Under the pieces are notes generated by a model, which was not told the origin of the DNA, did no database searches, and saw nothing but the letters and a program-made list of their open reading frames with translations. A stretch of DNA of 64,000 bases, taken from contig NZ_CP042906.1 of assembly GCF_008728855.1 (NCBI RefSeq), positions 3,957,570-4,021,569 on the forward strand, written 5' to 3'. Both the position numbers and the translations under genes were made by a program. Source of the stretch: Hypericibacter terrae. GTDB lineage: Bacteria; Pseudomonadota; Alphaproteobacteria; Dongiales; Dongiaceae. Positions within the stretch are counted from its first letter, which is position 1. Each line of letters begins with the position of its first letter. Shown one piece after another: positions 33,613 through 43,990 of the stretch.

Positions 33613-34098
33613 TCAGGGATAGGTCGGCAGGTTCGGATTGATCCCCGAGGACGGTGCCGGAGTCAATTCGGGCGCTGGTGCGGGCGCGGTCGCGGGCGAA
33701 GTCGCGGCACTGCCGCCCTGCTCGACCTGGACCGGCTTGGCGTTGGGGTTCTGGGCGTCATAGCCGCGCGCCGCCATGCAATCGTCGACGATCCGATCGT
33801 AGCGGTTCTTCCGATTGTAAAGGCTCAGATTTTTGTTCAGGTCACCGATGCCCTGCTGCAGGTCTGTATTGGTGTCCTGATTGGCGATGTCCTGGTCGAT
33901 CGCCTCGTCGCGCTTGATGATCGCGTTGGCCTGCTCCTGGCAGGACCCCAGGTCATCGGCCGGCGCCGCCACATTGGTGCCGCCGTTGGTGCCGACATAT
34001 TTGCTGGTGGAGGTATCGTCGCTGCGTGCCCAGCTGGGCAACGGAAACTCCGAGCAGCCCGTGACCAAGAACAGGAGCGCCAGGACCAGAAAACGCAT
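33613..34098 (-). CDS. Putative lipoprotein
   Basis: This 161-residue protein begins MRFLVLALLFLVTGC, a lipobox with Cys15 that would be lipidated. The mature part is hydrophilic, with a likely helical segment (QEQANAIIKRDEAIDQDIAN...) that carries two Cys (Cys53, and DDCMAARGY near 107), probably a disulfide, and a Pro/Ala-rich tail. The second half resembles the small lipoproteins whose CMxxxGY motif is widespread in proteobacteria. Function unknown. It stands 39 bases before the CinA-type gene on the same strand. Confidence 0.7.
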   Translation of the reverse strand: MRFLVLALLFLVTGCSEFPLPSWARSDDTSTSKYVGTNGGTNVAAPADDLGSCQEQANAIIKRDEAIDQDIANQDTNTDLQQGIGDLNKNLSLYNRKNRYDRIVDDCMAARGYDAQNPNAKPVQVEQGGSAATSPATAPAPAPELTPAPSSGINPNLPTYP

Positions 34099-34493
34099 GA
34101 CAACGACCTTTGATGGTAATCCGGAGCCGCCCGACCTCGAGCGAACCCGGGCATTACGGCCTGGGGGACCGTGAAGATAATCTCGACCTTAGCAATGGCG
34201 GGACGCCGACCGCAACGAAACCCACCCCTGCCCCTCGTGGCAGCATTGGGGGCCTTATCGAAATATGGGGTTAAAGACACCCGAATCCAGCGTTCTAACA
34301 ACTTTTAGCAAGGGACGCAGGCCAGCCCTGTGCCAGCCTCAGGGTGCCGACCCTTGCAAATCTCCGCCCACCGCCATTAATTGGGGCCAGCGAACCGCCC
34401 GCGCCTCCGAAATCGGATGCAGTCCCATGCGGGACGGTTGCTCCGCCGATCCCGGCACGAACCGCCTCAGCCCCGGAAAAACGCCCGCCCGCC
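34099..34493. other. Intergenic region upstream of map and the lipoprotein gene
   Basis: These 395 bases separate divergent genes. The central part (about 34255-34320) is less GC-rich than average and is the likely location of promoters; I see no consensus boxes with good spacing, no palindrome of note and no convincing short gene. An open frame extends map upstream to 34344, but its sequence (Pro/Ala-rich) does not look coding. Confidence 0.5.
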
Positions 34494-35318
34494 ATGACCC
34501 CGAACGATGTTGCCCATGACTGGCGCCCCGAAGAACGCCGAATCAAGATCCACGGGCCCGAGGATTTCGCCGGCATGCGCGTCGCGGGCCGGCTGGCCGC
34601 CGAAACCCTGGATTTCATCGCGCCTCATGTCGTGCCGGGCGTGACCACGGGCGAGCTGGACCGGTTGTGCCACGACTTCATCGTCGGCCATGGCGCCATC
34701 CCAGCGCCGCTCAATTATCGCGGCTTTCCGAAGTCGATCTGCACCTCGATCAACCACGTGGTCTGCCACGGCATCCCCGGCGACAAGAAGCTGATGAACG
34801 GGGACATCCTCAATATCGACGTGACGACGATCGTCGATGGCTGGCATGGCGATACCAACCGCATGTTCTATGTCGGCGAGACCGGCGTGAAGGCGCGGCG
34901 CCTGTGCGAGGTGACCTACGAGGCGATGATGCGCGGCATCGAGGTGGTGCGTCCGGGTGCCACGCTGGGCGATATCGGCCATGCCATCCAGAGCTTCGCC
35001 GAGGGCCATCGCTATTCGGTCGTCCGCGACTTCTGCGGGCACGGGATCGGTCGCGTTTTCCACGACGCGCCGAGCGTGCTTCATTTCGGCCGCAAGGGCA
35101 GCGGCCCCGCCTTGCGCGAAGGCATGTTCTTCACCATCGAGCCGATGATCAATGCCGGCCGCTTCGAGGTGAAGCTGCTCGACGACGGCTGGACCGCCGT
35201 GACGCGCGACCGCTCGCTCTCGGCCCAGTTCGAGCACAGCATCGGCGTCACCGCCAACGGATTCGAGATCTTCACGCTCTCGCCCAAGGGCTGGAACCAG
35301 CCACCCTTTCCGGCCTAG
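34494..35318 (+). CDS. map: Methionine aminopeptidase type I
   Basis: Map removes the initiator Met from new proteins. This 274-residue protein has the metal ligands of M24A: first Asp in NIDVTTIVDGWHGDTNRM (two Asp, 11 residues apart), His in FCGHGIGR, Glu in FTIEPMI and Glu in AQFEHSIG, plus the substrate His in NHVVCHGIP. The 20-residue N-terminal extension has no zinc ribbon or SH3-like motif. The ATG at 34494 was chosen because upstream sequence is low-complexity. A polysaccharide-type ABC exporter follows after 109 bases. Confidence 0.95.
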   Translation: MTPNDVAHDWRPEERRIKIHGPEDFAGMRVAGRLAAETLDFIAPHVVPGVTTGELDRLCHDFIVGHGAIPAPLNYRGFPKSICTSINHVVCHGIPGDKKLMNGDILNIDVTTIVDGWHGDTNRMFYVGETGVKARRLCEVTYEAMMRGIEVVRPGATLGDIGHAIQSFAEGHRYSVVRDFCGHGIGRVFHDAPSVLHFGRKGSGPALREGMFFTIEPMINAGRFEVKLLDDGWTAVTRDRSLSAQFEHSIGVTANGFEIFTLSPKGWNQPPFPA

Positions 35319-35427
35319 GCCGCGCTCCGGCTCTCTTCCCTCGCGCCTCGACGGCAGCTTGCCGCGACCGGTTCAAGGCCCTAGGGTCTGGCCCGTCCGC
35401 TACCGTTGCGCGGGGAACCGCCTGTCC

Positions 35428-36327
35428 ATGTCCGATCCGATACCGCCTCGCCGGGGCGCACCCGAAGGCCCCGCCATGGGCTCGGGCACCGAGTCGCTCC
35501 CCGTCATCCTCATGAGCGGGCACGCGCATGCCTGGAGCCGGGCCGCCTTTGCGACCGCCTTCGCGGACATCCGCGATGGCGTGGTCACCTGGCGGATCTC
35601 GGCCCTCATGGGCTGGAGCGAACTGCGGCGGCGCTATCATCGCTCGCTGCTGGGGCCGTTCTGGATCACCCTCAGCATGGCGATTTTCATCCTGCTGGTC
35701 GGCGGAGTGTTCTCGCAGCTGGCGAGCACCAGCTTGCGCAGCTTCATGCCTTACGTCGCCACCGGCTACGTCACCTGGCTGCTGCTGGCCTCCTTCGTTT
35801 CCGACGGCTGCAACGTCTTCATCGCGGCCACGCGCTTTCTGCGCCAGATGCGGCTGCCGAAAAGCACCTTCGTCCTCGCCATGGTCTGGCGCGATCTGAT
35901 GGTCTTCGCCCATAACCTGCCGGTGGTGCTGATCATCCTCGCCGTCTGCGGCATTCGCCCGACCCTCTGGACGCTGATGCTCATCCCGGCGGTGATGGCG
36001 ACGGCGGCGGCCGGCGTGATCCTCGGCCTGGTGCTGGGCATGGTCGCATCGCGATTCCGCGACCTGATCCCGATCGTCACCAGCCTGCTGCAGCTGACCT
36101 TCTTCCTGACCCCGGTCCTCTATGCGCCGGCCCATCTGGGCCAGGCGGGCGACCTGCTCTATCTGAATCCCGCCACCCACTTCGTCGGCATCATGCGGTC
36201 AGGCTTCCTCGGCGAGGCGCCCTCGCTGCTGAACTGGCTGGCGGTCCTGGGAATGCTGGTCGCCGGCGGCCTGGCCGGCTTCCTCATGTTCGTGCGCTTT
36301 CGCGCCCGCATCACCTACTGGGTTTGA
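35428..36327 (+). CDS. ABC-2 polysaccharide exporter permease (Wzm/KpsM-like)
   Basis: This 299-residue protein has a soluble N-terminus of about 70 residues and then six transmembrane segments. RRRYHRSLLGPFWITLSMAI (about 68-87) is the typical entry of the O-antigen/capsule ABC-2 permeases, and LTPVLYAP with LNPATHFVGIMR near the C-terminus completes the family pattern. It would export a lipid-linked glycan across the inner membrane with the next gene, which starts five bases after its stop. No glycosyltransferases flank it here. Confidence 0.85.
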   Translation: MSDPIPPRRGAPEGPAMGSGTESLPVILMSGHAHAWSRAAFATAFADIRDGVVTWRISALMGWSELRRRYHRSLLGPFWITLSMAIFILLVGGVFSQLASTSLRSFMPYVATGYVTWLLLASFVSDGCNVFIAATRFLRQMRLPKSTFVLAMVWRDLMVFAHNLPVVLIILAVCGIRPTLWTLMLIPAVMATAAAGVILGLVLGMVASRFRDLIPIVTSLLQLTFFLTPVLYAPAHLGQAGDLLYLNPATHFVGIMRSGFLGEAPSLLNWLAVLGMLVAGGLAGFLMFVRFRARITYWV

Positions 36328-36332
36328 ACGAC

Positions 36333-37067
36333 ATGGCGCGGATCCAACTCGACCAGGTCTCGGTGGACCTGCCGGTCTATAGCGCGGGATCCCGCTCCCT
36401 GAAGGCAAGGCTGCTTCCTTCCAGCCGCGTCGCGCCGGGCCCGCGCCATCAGATCCTGGTGCATGCGCTGCGGGAAATCACCTGCGAATTCAATGCCGGC
36501 GACCATGTCGCGCTGGTCGGCCGCAACGGCGCCGGCAAATCGACGCTGCTCTCGGTGCTGGCCGGGATCTACGAGCCGGCCTATGGCCGGGTCCGGATCG
36601 AAGGGCGGATCGCGGCGCTGCTCGATCTGAGCCTCGGGATGGAGGAGGACGCGACCGGAGAGGAAAACGTCACCATGCGCGGCCGCCTGCTCGGCATGAG
36701 CCCGGATGAGATCAGCGCGCGCATGGAGGAGATCATCGAGTTCGCGGCGCTGGGCGACCATATTCACCTGCCGCTCAGGACCTACTCGAGCGGAATGCGG
36801 CTGCGCCTCGCCTTCGCGGTCTCGACCTGCGTGGCGCCCGACGTGCTTCTGCTCGACGAAGTCATCGGCGTCGGCGACGCGCAGTTCGCCAAGAAGGCGG
36901 CCGAGAGAATGCAGCGGTTGATCCAACGCACCCAGATCCTGGTGGTGGCTTCGCACAACACGCAGTTGCTGGCGGAGCTCTGCAACAAGGCCATCTGGCT
37001 CGAGGGCGGACGCGTGCGCGAGATGGGCCTCGCATCGGAAATCATGGCCGCCTACCAGCAATCCTGA
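36333..37067 (+). CDS. ABC-2 polysaccharide exporter ATPase (Wzt/KpsT-like)
   Basis: This 244-residue ATPase has Walker A GRNGAGKS (about 63-70), the signature YSSGMRLRL that is characteristic of capsule and O-antigen transporters (about 152), Walker B VLLLDEVIGVGD (about 169-180) and the switch His in ASHN. It lacks the C-terminal carbohydrate-binding domain of Wzt, so it is KpsT-like. It energises the preceding permease. An in-frame TTG three codons upstream overlaps the permease stop and is a possible start. Confidence 0.88.
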   Translation: MARIQLDQVSVDLPVYSAGSRSLKARLLPSSRVAPGPRHQILVHALREITCEFNAGDHVALVGRNGAGKSTLLSVLAGIYEPAYGRVRIEGRIAALLDLSLGMEEDATGEENVTMRGRLLGMSPDEISARMEEIIEFAALGDHIHLPLRTYSSGMRLRLAFAVSTCVAPDVLLLDEVIGVGDAQFAKKAAERMQRLIQRTQILVVASHNTQLLAELCNKAIWLEGGRVREMGLASEIMAAYQQS

Positions 37068-37080
37068 CCGGCTCTCCGCG

Positions 37081-38004
37081 ATGACCCCCAGCACACTGCC
37101 GACCCAGCATCGGATGCAGGCGATCTTCCTGCTGCTGGGCGCCATGGCGATCCTGCCGCTGATGGATGCGATCGCGAAGCATCTGAGCCACGACATGTCG
37201 CTGTGGCAGATCACCTGGGCGCGCTTCACCTTCCATGTGCTGTGGCTGGCGCCGGCCTTCCTGGCCCGCCACCGGACCCGCGAGTTGCTGCCGGCGCGCT
37301 CGGGGCTTCAGGTCCTGCGCGGCCTCTGCCTGACCGCCTCGACCTTCCTTTTCTTTGCCGGCGTCGCCTACATGCCGATCGCCGATACCCTGGCGCTGAG
37401 CTTCGTCTCGCCGCTGACGGTCACCCTGCTGTCACCGTTCCTGCTGGGAGAGAAGGTGGGCATCCGGCGGCTGAGCGCGGTCGGCGTGGGACTGCTGGGG
37501 GCCCTCGTGATCATCCGCCCCGGACTCAGCGTGTTCCAGCCTGCCGCCCTCTTCGGCATCAGCACGGGGCTGATCTATGCGTTCTACGTCATCATCACGC
37601 GACGCCTGGCCGGGACGGCCCCGGCCCTGGTGACGCTCGCCTATACGGCACTGCTGGGCATGGTCGGCACCAGCCTGGTCGTGCCGTTCTTCTGGGTGCC
37701 GCCCACGCTCGAGCAATGGGGCCTGATGGTGGCGCTGGGGGCGATCGCGGCCCTCGGGCACTGGCTCGTCATCCTCGCCTATGAGCGCGGCGAAGCCTCC
37801 ATGCTGTCGCCCTTCTCCTATGCCGAGATGATCGGCGCCGTCACGGTGGGCTATCTGGTCTTCGGCGATTTCCCCGACCGCTGGACCTGGGTCGGTATCG
37901 CGATCCTGATCGGCAGCGGAGTCTATATCTCGATCCGCGAGCACCGCGTCTCGCCCCGGCCTGCCGCGGCGGCAAAAGAACCCGAAGAGATCACCGCCGG
38001 CTGA
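37081..38004 (+). CDS. EamA/DMT-family transporter
   Basis: This 307-residue protein has ten predicted transmembrane helices in two EamA repeats (first about 10-145, second about 158-292). Conserved EamA features are AIAKHLSHDMSLWQITWARF in the first loop, and EMIGAVTVGYLVFGDFPDRWTWVGIAILIG cut by the E..P motif near the second end. Members export amino acids or metabolites. It lies 13 bases after the exporter ATPase and may be on the same transcript. Substrate unknown. Confidence 0.87.
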   Translation: MTPSTLPTQHRMQAIFLLLGAMAILPLMDAIAKHLSHDMSLWQITWARFTFHVLWLAPAFLARHRTRELLPARSGLQVLRGLCLTASTFLFFAGVAYMPIADTLALSFVSPLTVTLLSPFLLGEKVGIRRLSAVGVGLLGALVIIRPGLSVFQPAALFGISTGLIYAFYVIITRRLAGTAPALVTLAYTALLGMVGTSLVVPFFWVPPTLEQWGLMVALGAIAALGHWLVILAYERGEASMLSPFSYAEMIGAVTVGYLVFGDFPDRWTWVGIAILIGSGVYISIREHRVSPRPAAAAKEPEEITAG

Positions 38005-38010
38005 GGCGGA

Positions 38011-39624
38011 TCAGAGCGATGCGCGGCGCGCGGTCGGGGCCGCGGCGCCACCCGCCGGCGATTCGGCGCGCGCCACCGATCCGAAGGCTTCCTCGCTCGG
38101 ATAGGCCGCCGCCAGGCGATGCAGGTCGGCGACGATGCCGGCCGGGATCGGACCGGGCTTCGACGGCGCCACACCGGGCCCGCATTCCGGCAGCTCGATC
38201 GTCACGGTCGTGCCGCGCCCCGGCACGCTCGAAACCCAGATCTGGCCGGCCAGCATCTCGACCAGCCGCTTGGTGAGCGGGAGACCGACGCCCACGCCCT
38301 CATAGCGTTTGGTCAGCGACGCGTCGCCCTGCCAGAACAGATCGAAGATCCGCGGCAGATCCTCGGCCGCGATGCCGATGCCCGTGTCGGCGATTACGAG
38401 CGTCGTGCTGCCGCGCGGATCGCGCTTCAAGGTCAAGGCGATCCGGCCGCCTTCCGGCGTGAACTTGATGGCGTTGCCCAGGATGCCGATCACGATCTGC
38501 CGCAAGGCCGTGGGATCGCTGAGCAGACGGCTGTCGGCGGGATCGGCATCGACCGTCACTTGCAACCGCTTCTGCTCAATCTCCGGCGCCAGCATGCCGA
38601 CGCCCTCCTTGAGCAGCGCGCTGAAATCGAGGATGCGGGGTTCGATCGGCCAACGGCCGGCTTCCAGCCGGCAGAGATCGAGGATGCTCGAGATCAGCTT
38701 GTTGAGATGCTTGCCGCTGACCAGGATGTGGTTGAGGTAATCGTTTGCCTCCCGGTCGAGACCCTTGGATTTGGCGGCGACCAGGATCTCGGCGAAGCCG
38801 ATGATGGCGTTGAGCGGCGTGCGGAACTCGTGGCTCATATTGGCGAGAAACTCGCTTTTCGCGCGATTGGCGGCCTTGGCCTGATCCTTCTCGATCTCGA
38901 GCCTTGCCGCGAACTCGCTCAAGGTCTCGTTGGCCTCGCGCAGCCGACTCTCGGTTTCGCGGCGCAATTCGTTCTCGGACTGGAGCGATCCGGCGAGACG
39001 CTGGGCTTTGTGTTTCTCTCGGCGCTGCGCCGTGACCAGCAGGGTCACACCGATGGCGATATCGAGCCAGGCGCTGAGGAAGAAGCCCCAGGGCGCGAAC
39101 CACTCGACATGGCGCAGGAACGGGTAATTGCCGAAATGGACGGCGCGCAGCATGAAAAGGACGCCGAGAATCGCAAGGCCCTCGCCATGGGGCAGCGACC
39201 GGCGGCGCCAGAACTCATAGGCCAGATGCGCCATCACGGCCATGCCGACCAGGTAGATCGGGAGCGTAGCCCACAGGAACGGCATCTGATCGAGCCGCGC
39301 GAAGACCGACCAGATCGAAACGACGCCAACCGCGGCCATCACATCGACCGGATGGCGGTTCTTGCCGAGGAAGGTGCGGACGCCGCACCAGACGAACCCG
39401 AAATACAGCGCGACCAGGATATCGGGACCGGCGGCGAAGGAGATCAGGCCGGTTGCGAGCAGGAACTGCGTGACCTGGCGGAGGAAATAGCAGACGTAGG
39501 CAAATGTCCAATAGCCATACTCCGGCCGGCCGGTCGCGAGCCGCAGTTGCAGCATCGTCAGGGTCACGACCAGGGCAATGCCGATCGTGGATGCGATCGC
39601 CGTCGGTATGGAAAAATCGAACAT
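38011..39624 (-). CDS. Membrane sensor histidine kinase with 7-helix sensor
   Basis: This 537-residue protein has about seven hydrophobic helices within residues 1-200, a coiled-coil linker (about 205-255, REKHKAQ...EIEKDQAK), the phospho-accepting H-box [17 protein letters not shown] (His265), and the ATPase domain: N-box [12 protein letters not shown]1 [10 protein letters not shown]2 [12 protein letters not shown]. It would autophosphorylate in response to a membrane or small-molecule signal. No response regulator adjoins it, so its partner is encoded elsewhere. A short unstructured tail follows the ATPase domain. It may relate to the chemoreceptor upstream, but a terminator separates the two. 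Confidence 0.9.
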   Translation of the reverse strand: MFDFSIPTAIASTIGIALVVTLTMLQLRLATGRPEYGYWTFAYVCYFLRQVTQFLLATGLISFAAGPDILVALYFGFVWCGVRTFLGKNRHPVDVMAAVGVVSIWSVFARLDQMPFLWATLPIYLVGMAVMAHLAYEFWRRRSLPHGEGLAILGVLFMLRAVHFGNYPFLRHVEWFAPWGFFLSAWLDIAIGVTLLVTAQRREKHKAQRLAGSLQSENELRRETESRLREANETLSEFAARLEIEKDQAKAANRAKSEFLANMSHEFRTPLNAIIGFAEILVAAKSKGLDREANDYLNHILVSGKHLNKLISSILDLCRLEAGRWPIEPRILDFSALLKEGVGMLAPEIEQKRLQVTVDADPADSRLLSDPTALRQIVIGILGNAIKFTPEGGRIALTLKRDPRGSTTLVIADTGIGIAAEDLPRIFDLFWQGDASLTKRYEGVGVGLPLTKRLVEMLAGQIWVSSVPGRGTTVTIELPECGPGVAPSKPGPIPAGIVADLHRLAAAYPSEEAFGSVARAESPAGGAAAPTARRASL

Positions 39625-39670
39625 GGTATCCCCGTTGGCGCGGGCTCGGTCCGCCCGGAAAGGCAAAAGC

Positions 39671-39696
39671 CCGGCGACGCGAGGACGCGTCGCCGG
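39671..39696 (-). terminator. Intrinsic terminator after the chemoreceptor gene
   Basis: CGCGTCGCCGG (39686-39696) pairs perfectly with CCGGCGACGCG (39671-39681) around a four-base loop, an 11-bp GC stem. On the minus strand it is followed by GGGCTTTTGCC, a short T-run. It lies 28 bases after the chemoreceptor stop and before the kinase start, so the two genes should be separate transcripts. Confidence 0.75.
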
Positions 39697-39723
39697 ACCT
39701 TGCTTCAGGACCCCCGGAAGCGA

Positions 39724-41823
39724 TTACCCTTCGCGAACCCTCCGAATGAAGCTGTCGACCTCCTGACGGAGCGTTTCCGACTGGCGCGAGAGATCCGACG
39801 ACGCGCTCAGCACCTGAGACGCCGCATGGCCGGCGTCGGCCGCCGCCTGCGACACGCCCGAGATGTTGCGTGTGACCTCGTCGGTGCCCTGCGACGCCTG
39901 GGTGGCATTGCCCGAGATTTCCTTGGTCGCCGCCGACTGCTCCTCGACGGCCGAGGCGATCGCCGAGGCGATCTCGTTCACACGGTCGATGGTGGTCCGG
40001 ATCTTCTGCATGGCGCCGACCGCATCCTTGGTCACGGTCTGCATGGAGCCGATCTGGGCGGAGATCTCCTCGGTCGCTTTCGCGGTCTGGGTCGCCAGAT
40101 TCTTCACCTCGGAGGCCACCACCGCGAAGCCCTTGCCGGCATCGCCGGCGCGAGCCGCTTCGATCGTGGCGTTGAGGGCAAGCAGATTGGTCTGGCTGGC
40201 GATCTCGTTGATGAGCTGGACGATGCCGCCGATCTTCTCGGCCGCCTGCGCCAGGGTCTCGACGGTCTGGCCGGTCCGGCTCACCTCGTCGACCGCGCTG
40301 CGCGCGACCGTCGAGCTGTCGCTGACCTGCCGGCTGATCTCGCCGATCGAGGCCGAGAGCTCCTCCGAGGCCGTCGCCACGGTGGTCACGCTGGCCGAGG
40401 CCTGCTGCGTCGCCGCCGCGACCGCCGCGCTCTGGCGCGTGGTCTCCTCGGCGATCGAGGCCATGCTCTGCGAGCTTGCCTGCAGCTCCGTCGCAGCCGA
40501 CGAGACCGACTGGACCACGCCCTTGACGCTGGCCTCGAAACTGTCGGCCAGCTCGAGCATGCCCTTGCGGCGGGCCTGCGCCGCCTCGATCTCGGCCTGC
40601 TTCTGCTTCTCGCGCAGCTGTTCGATCTCGATCAGCTTCTGGCGGAAGAACTCGACGGCCCGCGCCATCACGCCCAGCTCGTCGCCGCGCTTGGTGGCCG
40701 GAACCTCGATGGCCGTGTTGCCTTCGGCGAGCATGCTGACGGCACCCGTCAGGCTGCCGACCGGCCTGGTCACCAGCGAACGGGTCAGGAGGAAGATCAC
40801 GAGCGCCAGCAGCAGCACAGCACCGCCCGCCGCGCCCACCGTGTAGTAGGTGAGCTCGGTCACGGGCGCCATGATCTTGTCCAGCGGCAGATTGACCATC
40901 AGCGACCAGGGCGACTTGTCGGCGTCGCTCTTGATCGGCTGGAACACGCGAATGACATCCGTGTTCAGGGAGATCGAGAAGGCCTGACGGGTGTGGAGCT
41001 TGCCCGCGGCGATGTCCGGCAGGACAACGGCGAGTTCCTTGTCCGTATCGACAATGGGCTTGCCGATCTGCTCGGTCTTGGCATAGGCGGCCCACGCCCC
41101 CTGGTTCGAGATCAGCGAGACCGAACCGGTGCCGTAGGGCTTGATCGCCTTGAGCTGCTCGGCCATCTGGTCGAGCGACATGTCGAGCCCGATCACGCCG
41201 ACGGTCTTGCCGTCGATGACGATGGGCAGCACCAGGCTGGTCATGATGACGGTCTGGCCGGCCGCGTCGTAGCTGTAGGGCTCGAGGAGCTGCGGCTCGC
41301 CGCTCTTGAAGGCGAGCTGGTAATAGTCGCCGGCGCCCGGCTTGTCATAGTCCTTCAAGGGCTCGAAGGAGATGCTGCTGCCCGACCGCACGACATAGGG
41401 CACGAAACGGCCCGTGCTGTCGTTCACGCCGCCGGTATTGGCGAACTCGGCATCCTTGCCGTCGAACGCATTCGGCTCCCAGCCGGTCCAGGTCCCGAAG
41501 AAACTGGGATTATCCGCGAGCGCCGCCTTGAGCATGTTGACGTAGGCCTGACGGTCGGTGATGCCCTGCTTGCGCAGCTCGATAAAGCTGCCGCGCAGCG
41601 TATCGAGCGTCCCGAAGGCGGCCGCGAAGGTCTTTTCGACGTCGGAGCCGATGCCGTCGGCCTGCTGCTTGCCGGCTTCCAGCGCCAGATCCTTGGCGAT
41701 GGCGCCGCTCTTGGACGCCGTGAGCCAGGCCGACGCGCTGAGCGCGACGATCAGGGCCAGCATCACCGGCAGGAGGAGTTTCAGGCCAATCGGAAGCTTG
41801 TTGATCGCATTGCCAATAGACAT
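39724..41823 (-). CDS. Methyl-accepting chemotaxis protein with dCache sensor
   Basis: This 699-residue protein has TM helix 1 (about 11-30), a periplasmic double-Cache domain (about 35-330; [27 protein letters not shown]), TM helix 2 (about 340-360), a HAMP domain, and a long signalling coiled coil whose hairpin tip reads [17 protein letters not shown] (about 575). Four-helix bundle and methylation-region alanine/glutamate patterns are present. It binds an amino-acid- or carboxylate-like ligand, by Cache type, and signals to CheA. The ATG at 41823 is chosen; longer frames lack a membrane start. A terminator follows the gene. Confidence 0.92.
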   Translation of the reverse strand: MSIGNAINKLPIGLKLLLPVMLALIVALSASAWLTASKSGAIAKDLALEAGKQQADGIGSDVEKTFAAAFGTLDTLRGSFIELRKQGITDRQAYVNMLKAALADNPSFFGTWTGWEPNAFDGKDAEFANTGGVNDSTGRFVPYVVRSGSSISFEPLKDYDKPGAGDYYQLAFKSGEPQLLEPYSYDAAGQTVIMTSLVLPIVIDGKTVGVIGLDMSLDQMAEQLKAIKPYGTGSVSLISNQGAWAAYAKTEQIGKPIVDTDKELAVVLPDIAAGKLHTRQAFSISLNTDVIRVFQPIKSDADKSPWSLMVNLPLDKIMAPVTELTYYTVGAAGGAVLLLALVIFLLTRSLVTRPVGSLTGAVSMLAEGNTAIEVPATKRGDELGVMARAVEFFRQKLIEIEQLREKQKQAEIEAAQARRKGMLELADSFEASVKGVVQSVSSAATELQASSQSMASIAEETTRQSAAVAAATQQASASVTTVATASEELSASIGEISRQVSDSSTVARSAVDEVSRTGQTVETLAQAAEKIGGIVQLINEIASQTNLLALNATIEAARAGDAGKGFAVVASEVKNLATQTAKATEEISAQIGSMQTVTKDAVGAMQKIRTTIDRVNEIASAIASAVEEQSAATKEISGNATQASQGTDEVTRNISGVSQAAADAGHAASQVLSASSDLSRQSETLRQEVDSFIRRVREG

Positions 41824-42144
41824 AGAAGGAAGTCCCCGCGTGATCGAAACACCAAGGGACGAAGACCGCGGCGTATCGCCTTGCCTCCGTCCAACTGGTC
41901 GCAAGATGACCCGGGGCAATAAACATTTGGTTAGGTACGGCAGCGACGCTGCCATGTGCCGGCTGCGCATCACCGTTGCGGTCGGCACAACGCGGCGTGC
42001 GGATAATTGCTGACAAGACAATCACTTCCCGCCGCTGCCGCGAGAAAAAGATACGCCTCCGGCGCACCGCGACGCAGGCCTGCGGCAATATATCCTTCGA
42101 TCAATCGCGCGAGGCGGCCGCGCCGTGCGGCGCGGCCGTCGCCA
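41824..42144. other. Intergenic region between chemoreceptor and ureohydrolase, with a strong hairpin
   Basis: These 321 bases contain the upstream region of the leftward chemoreceptor and the 3' end of the leftward ureohydrolase. GGCCGCGCC (42116-42124) and GGCGCGGCC (42129-42137) form a perfect 9-bp stem eight bases after the ureohydrolase stop; there is no T-run, so it may be a weak or factor-dependent terminator. A consensus flagellar (sigma-28) promoter was not found. Nothing else coding is convincing. Confidence 0.5.
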
Positions 42145-43125
42145 TCAGCGTCCGGCTTTTCGCCGCGCCACCGAATCCGCGACGATGCAGAGGATCTCGA
42201 ACATCAGATTGGCGCCGTTGAGGGCGGTATGCCCCTGCGGGTCGAGCGGCGGCGAGACCTCGCAGACATCGCCGCCGATCAGGTTCAGCCCCATCAGCCC
42301 GCGCAGCACGACCTGCGCGTCGCGCATGGTCAGCCCGCCCGGCTCCGGCGCGCCCGTGCCCGGGCAGAAGACCGGATCGAGCCCGTCGATGTCGAACGTC
42401 ACATAGGTCGGATGCTGCCCGACGACGCGATGGACCTCTTGCACGACCGCCTTGCGTCCCATCTCGTCGAAATCGTCCATAGTGATGACGCGCATGCCGA
42501 CGTCGTAGCCGTATTGGATGTCGTCGTCGCTGTAGCGCGTGCCGCGCAGCCCGATCTGGATCGTGCGCTTCGGGTCGATGATCCCCTCCTCGACCGCGCG
42601 GCGGAACGGCGTGGCGTGATTGATCCGCGAGCCCAGCAGCTCGTCCAGCGTATCGGCATGGGCGTCGAAATGGACGCAACCGACCGGGCCGTTCTTCACG
42701 ATGCCGCGCAGGATCGGGAGCGTGACCGTATGGTCGCCGCCGACCGAGACGGGGGCGGCGCCCGCCTTCGCGATCTCGGAGAAGAACTCGGTGATCTTGT
42801 CGATGCTGCCGGCCGCATCGAGCGGATTGACCGGCGCGTCGCCGACATCGGCCACCTGGCAGAGATCGAAGGGGGCGACGCGGGTGGTCGGATTCACCTG
42901 CCGGATCAGCCGCGACATCTCGCGGATCTGGGCCGGCCCATGACGGGGACCGTCACGATTGGTCGAGCCCAGATCGAAGGGCACGCCCGCGAGCGCGATA
43001 TCGAGGCCAACGGCGCTCGGCCGATAGGGCGTGCGCATGAAGGTCGCCAATCCGGCGAAGCGCGGGATGACGGAAGAATCGATCGGGCGCAGCGGCTCGT
43101 TGTGGCGCGGGCTATGGTCGTTCAT
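42145..43125 (-). CDS. Agmatinase/guanidinobutyrase-type ureohydrolase
   Basis: This 326-residue protein has the binuclear manganese motifs of the arginase superfamily: GGDHTV (about 141-146), FDAHADT (about 163-169), and FDIDGLDPVFCPGTG (about 241-255). DGPRHGPAQIRE and the ADVGDAPVNPLD segment point to the agmatinase/guanidinobutyrase branch rather than arginase. It releases urea from a guanidino compound. GGGAGGA upstream of the ATG at 43125 fixes the start. The crotonase gene is 46 bases upstream on the same strand. The exact guanidino substrate cannot be read from sequence. Confidence 0.88.
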   Translation of the reverse strand: MNDHSPRHNEPLRPIDSSVIPRFAGLATFMRTPYRPSAVGLDIALAGVPFDLGSTNRDGPRHGPAQIREMSRLIRQVNPTTRVAPFDLCQVADVGDAPVNPLDAAGSIDKITEFFSEIAKAGAAPVSVGGDHTVTLPILRGIVKNGPVGCVHFDAHADTLDELLGSRINHATPFRRAVEEGIIDPKRTIQIGLRGTRYSDDDIQYGYDVGMRVITMDDFDEMGRKAVVQEVHRVVGQHPTYVTFDIDGLDPVFCPGTGAPEPGGLTMRDAQVVLRGLMGLNLIGGDVCEVSPPLDPQGHTALNGANLMFEILCIVADSVARRKAGR

Positions 43126-43171
43126 GCGGGTCCTCCCTCGGATGTTTCTTCTTGTCGGTCGAAAGCCGGCT

Positions 43172-43990
43172 TCATTCCTTCTTGTCGAAGCGGGCGTCGC
43201 GCCAGGCGAGCGCGGCCTTGAGGCCCTCGCGCTGGCGGATCTCGCGGAATGTCTTGCCTTCGGGCGTCTGCAGCGCCTCGATCTGCACGTCGGTATCGAG
43301 GCCCATCTCCAGGGCCTGCTCGAATCCCATGATCGAGTAGGTCCGGTTGATGGCCTGCTTGGTGAGCCGGACCTTCTCGCGGTCATTGATCGCGATTTCC
43401 CGGGCAATGGCCAGCGCGGCTTTCACCTCCTCCCCCTCGGGCACGACCCGGTTGACCAGCCCCATGGCCAGCGCTTCCTCGGCCGAGATCTTGTCGTTGC
43501 CGGTCAGCAGCGCCTCCTTGGTCCGCTTGGGACCGGAGAGCCAGGGCATCAGGAGCGCGATGATACCGCTGCCGAAGCGCAGCTCGGGCTCGCCGAAGCG
43601 CGCGCCGGCGGCGGCGATGGTGATGTCGCAAGCCATGGCGAGCTCACAGGCGCCGGCCAGCGCATAGCCCTTGACCGCGGCCACGGTCGGCAACGGGCTG
43701 TGCCAGAAGCGCATGACGAAGTCGAAATCGGCCTGCAGCACCGGCCGTACATCGCCGACGGTGTTCCAGGGCCGGTCGGCGCCTTCGGTCAAATCGAAGC
43801 CCGCCGAGAAGGCGCGGCCGGCGCCGGTGACGACCAGGGCCCGCACCTCGGGATCGCGCTCGATGCGATCGAGCAGCCCGTTGACCTCCTGGACCATCTT
43901 CCCATTGATCGCGTTGAGCTTGTCGGGCCGGTTGAGCGTCAGAAGGCCGACCGGCCCGCGCATTTCGAACAGGATCGTTTCGTAGGCCAT
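43172..43990 (-). CDS. Enoyl-CoA hydratase/isomerase (crotonase) family protein
   Basis: This 272-residue protein has the crotonase fold: PDKLNAING (about 23-31), the oxyanion hole in AFSAGFDLTEG and VKGYALAGACELAMACD (about 106-122), and the catalytic-loop GEPELRFGSG. The second catalytic Glu of hydratases is present as GEPEL. It probably handles an acyl-CoA; exact reaction unknown. GGGAGA lies upstream of the ATG at 43990. It precedes the ureohydrolase gene and the two may be co-transcribed. Confidence 0.85.
   Translation of the reverse strand: MAYETILFEMRGPVGLLTLNRPDKLNAINGKMVQEVNGLLDRIERDPEVRALVVTGAGRAFSAGFDLTEGADRPWNTVGDVRPVLQADFDFVMRFWHSPLPTVAAVKGYALAGACELAMACDITIAAAGARFGEPELRFGSGIIALLMPWLSGPKRTKEALLTGNDKISAEEALAMGLVNRVVPEGEEVKAALAIAREIAINDREKVRLTKQAINRTYSIMGFEQALEMGLDTDVQIEALQTPEGKTFREIRQREGLKAALAWRDARFDKKE

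Noticed and set aside
38119-41922. A 1267-codon open frame on the plus strand across the kinase and chemoreceptor region
   Set aside because: It is antisense to two genes with full domain structure; its translation is Arg/Gly/Asp-rich, repetitive and shows no domain. Long antisense frames are common in GC-rich DNA.
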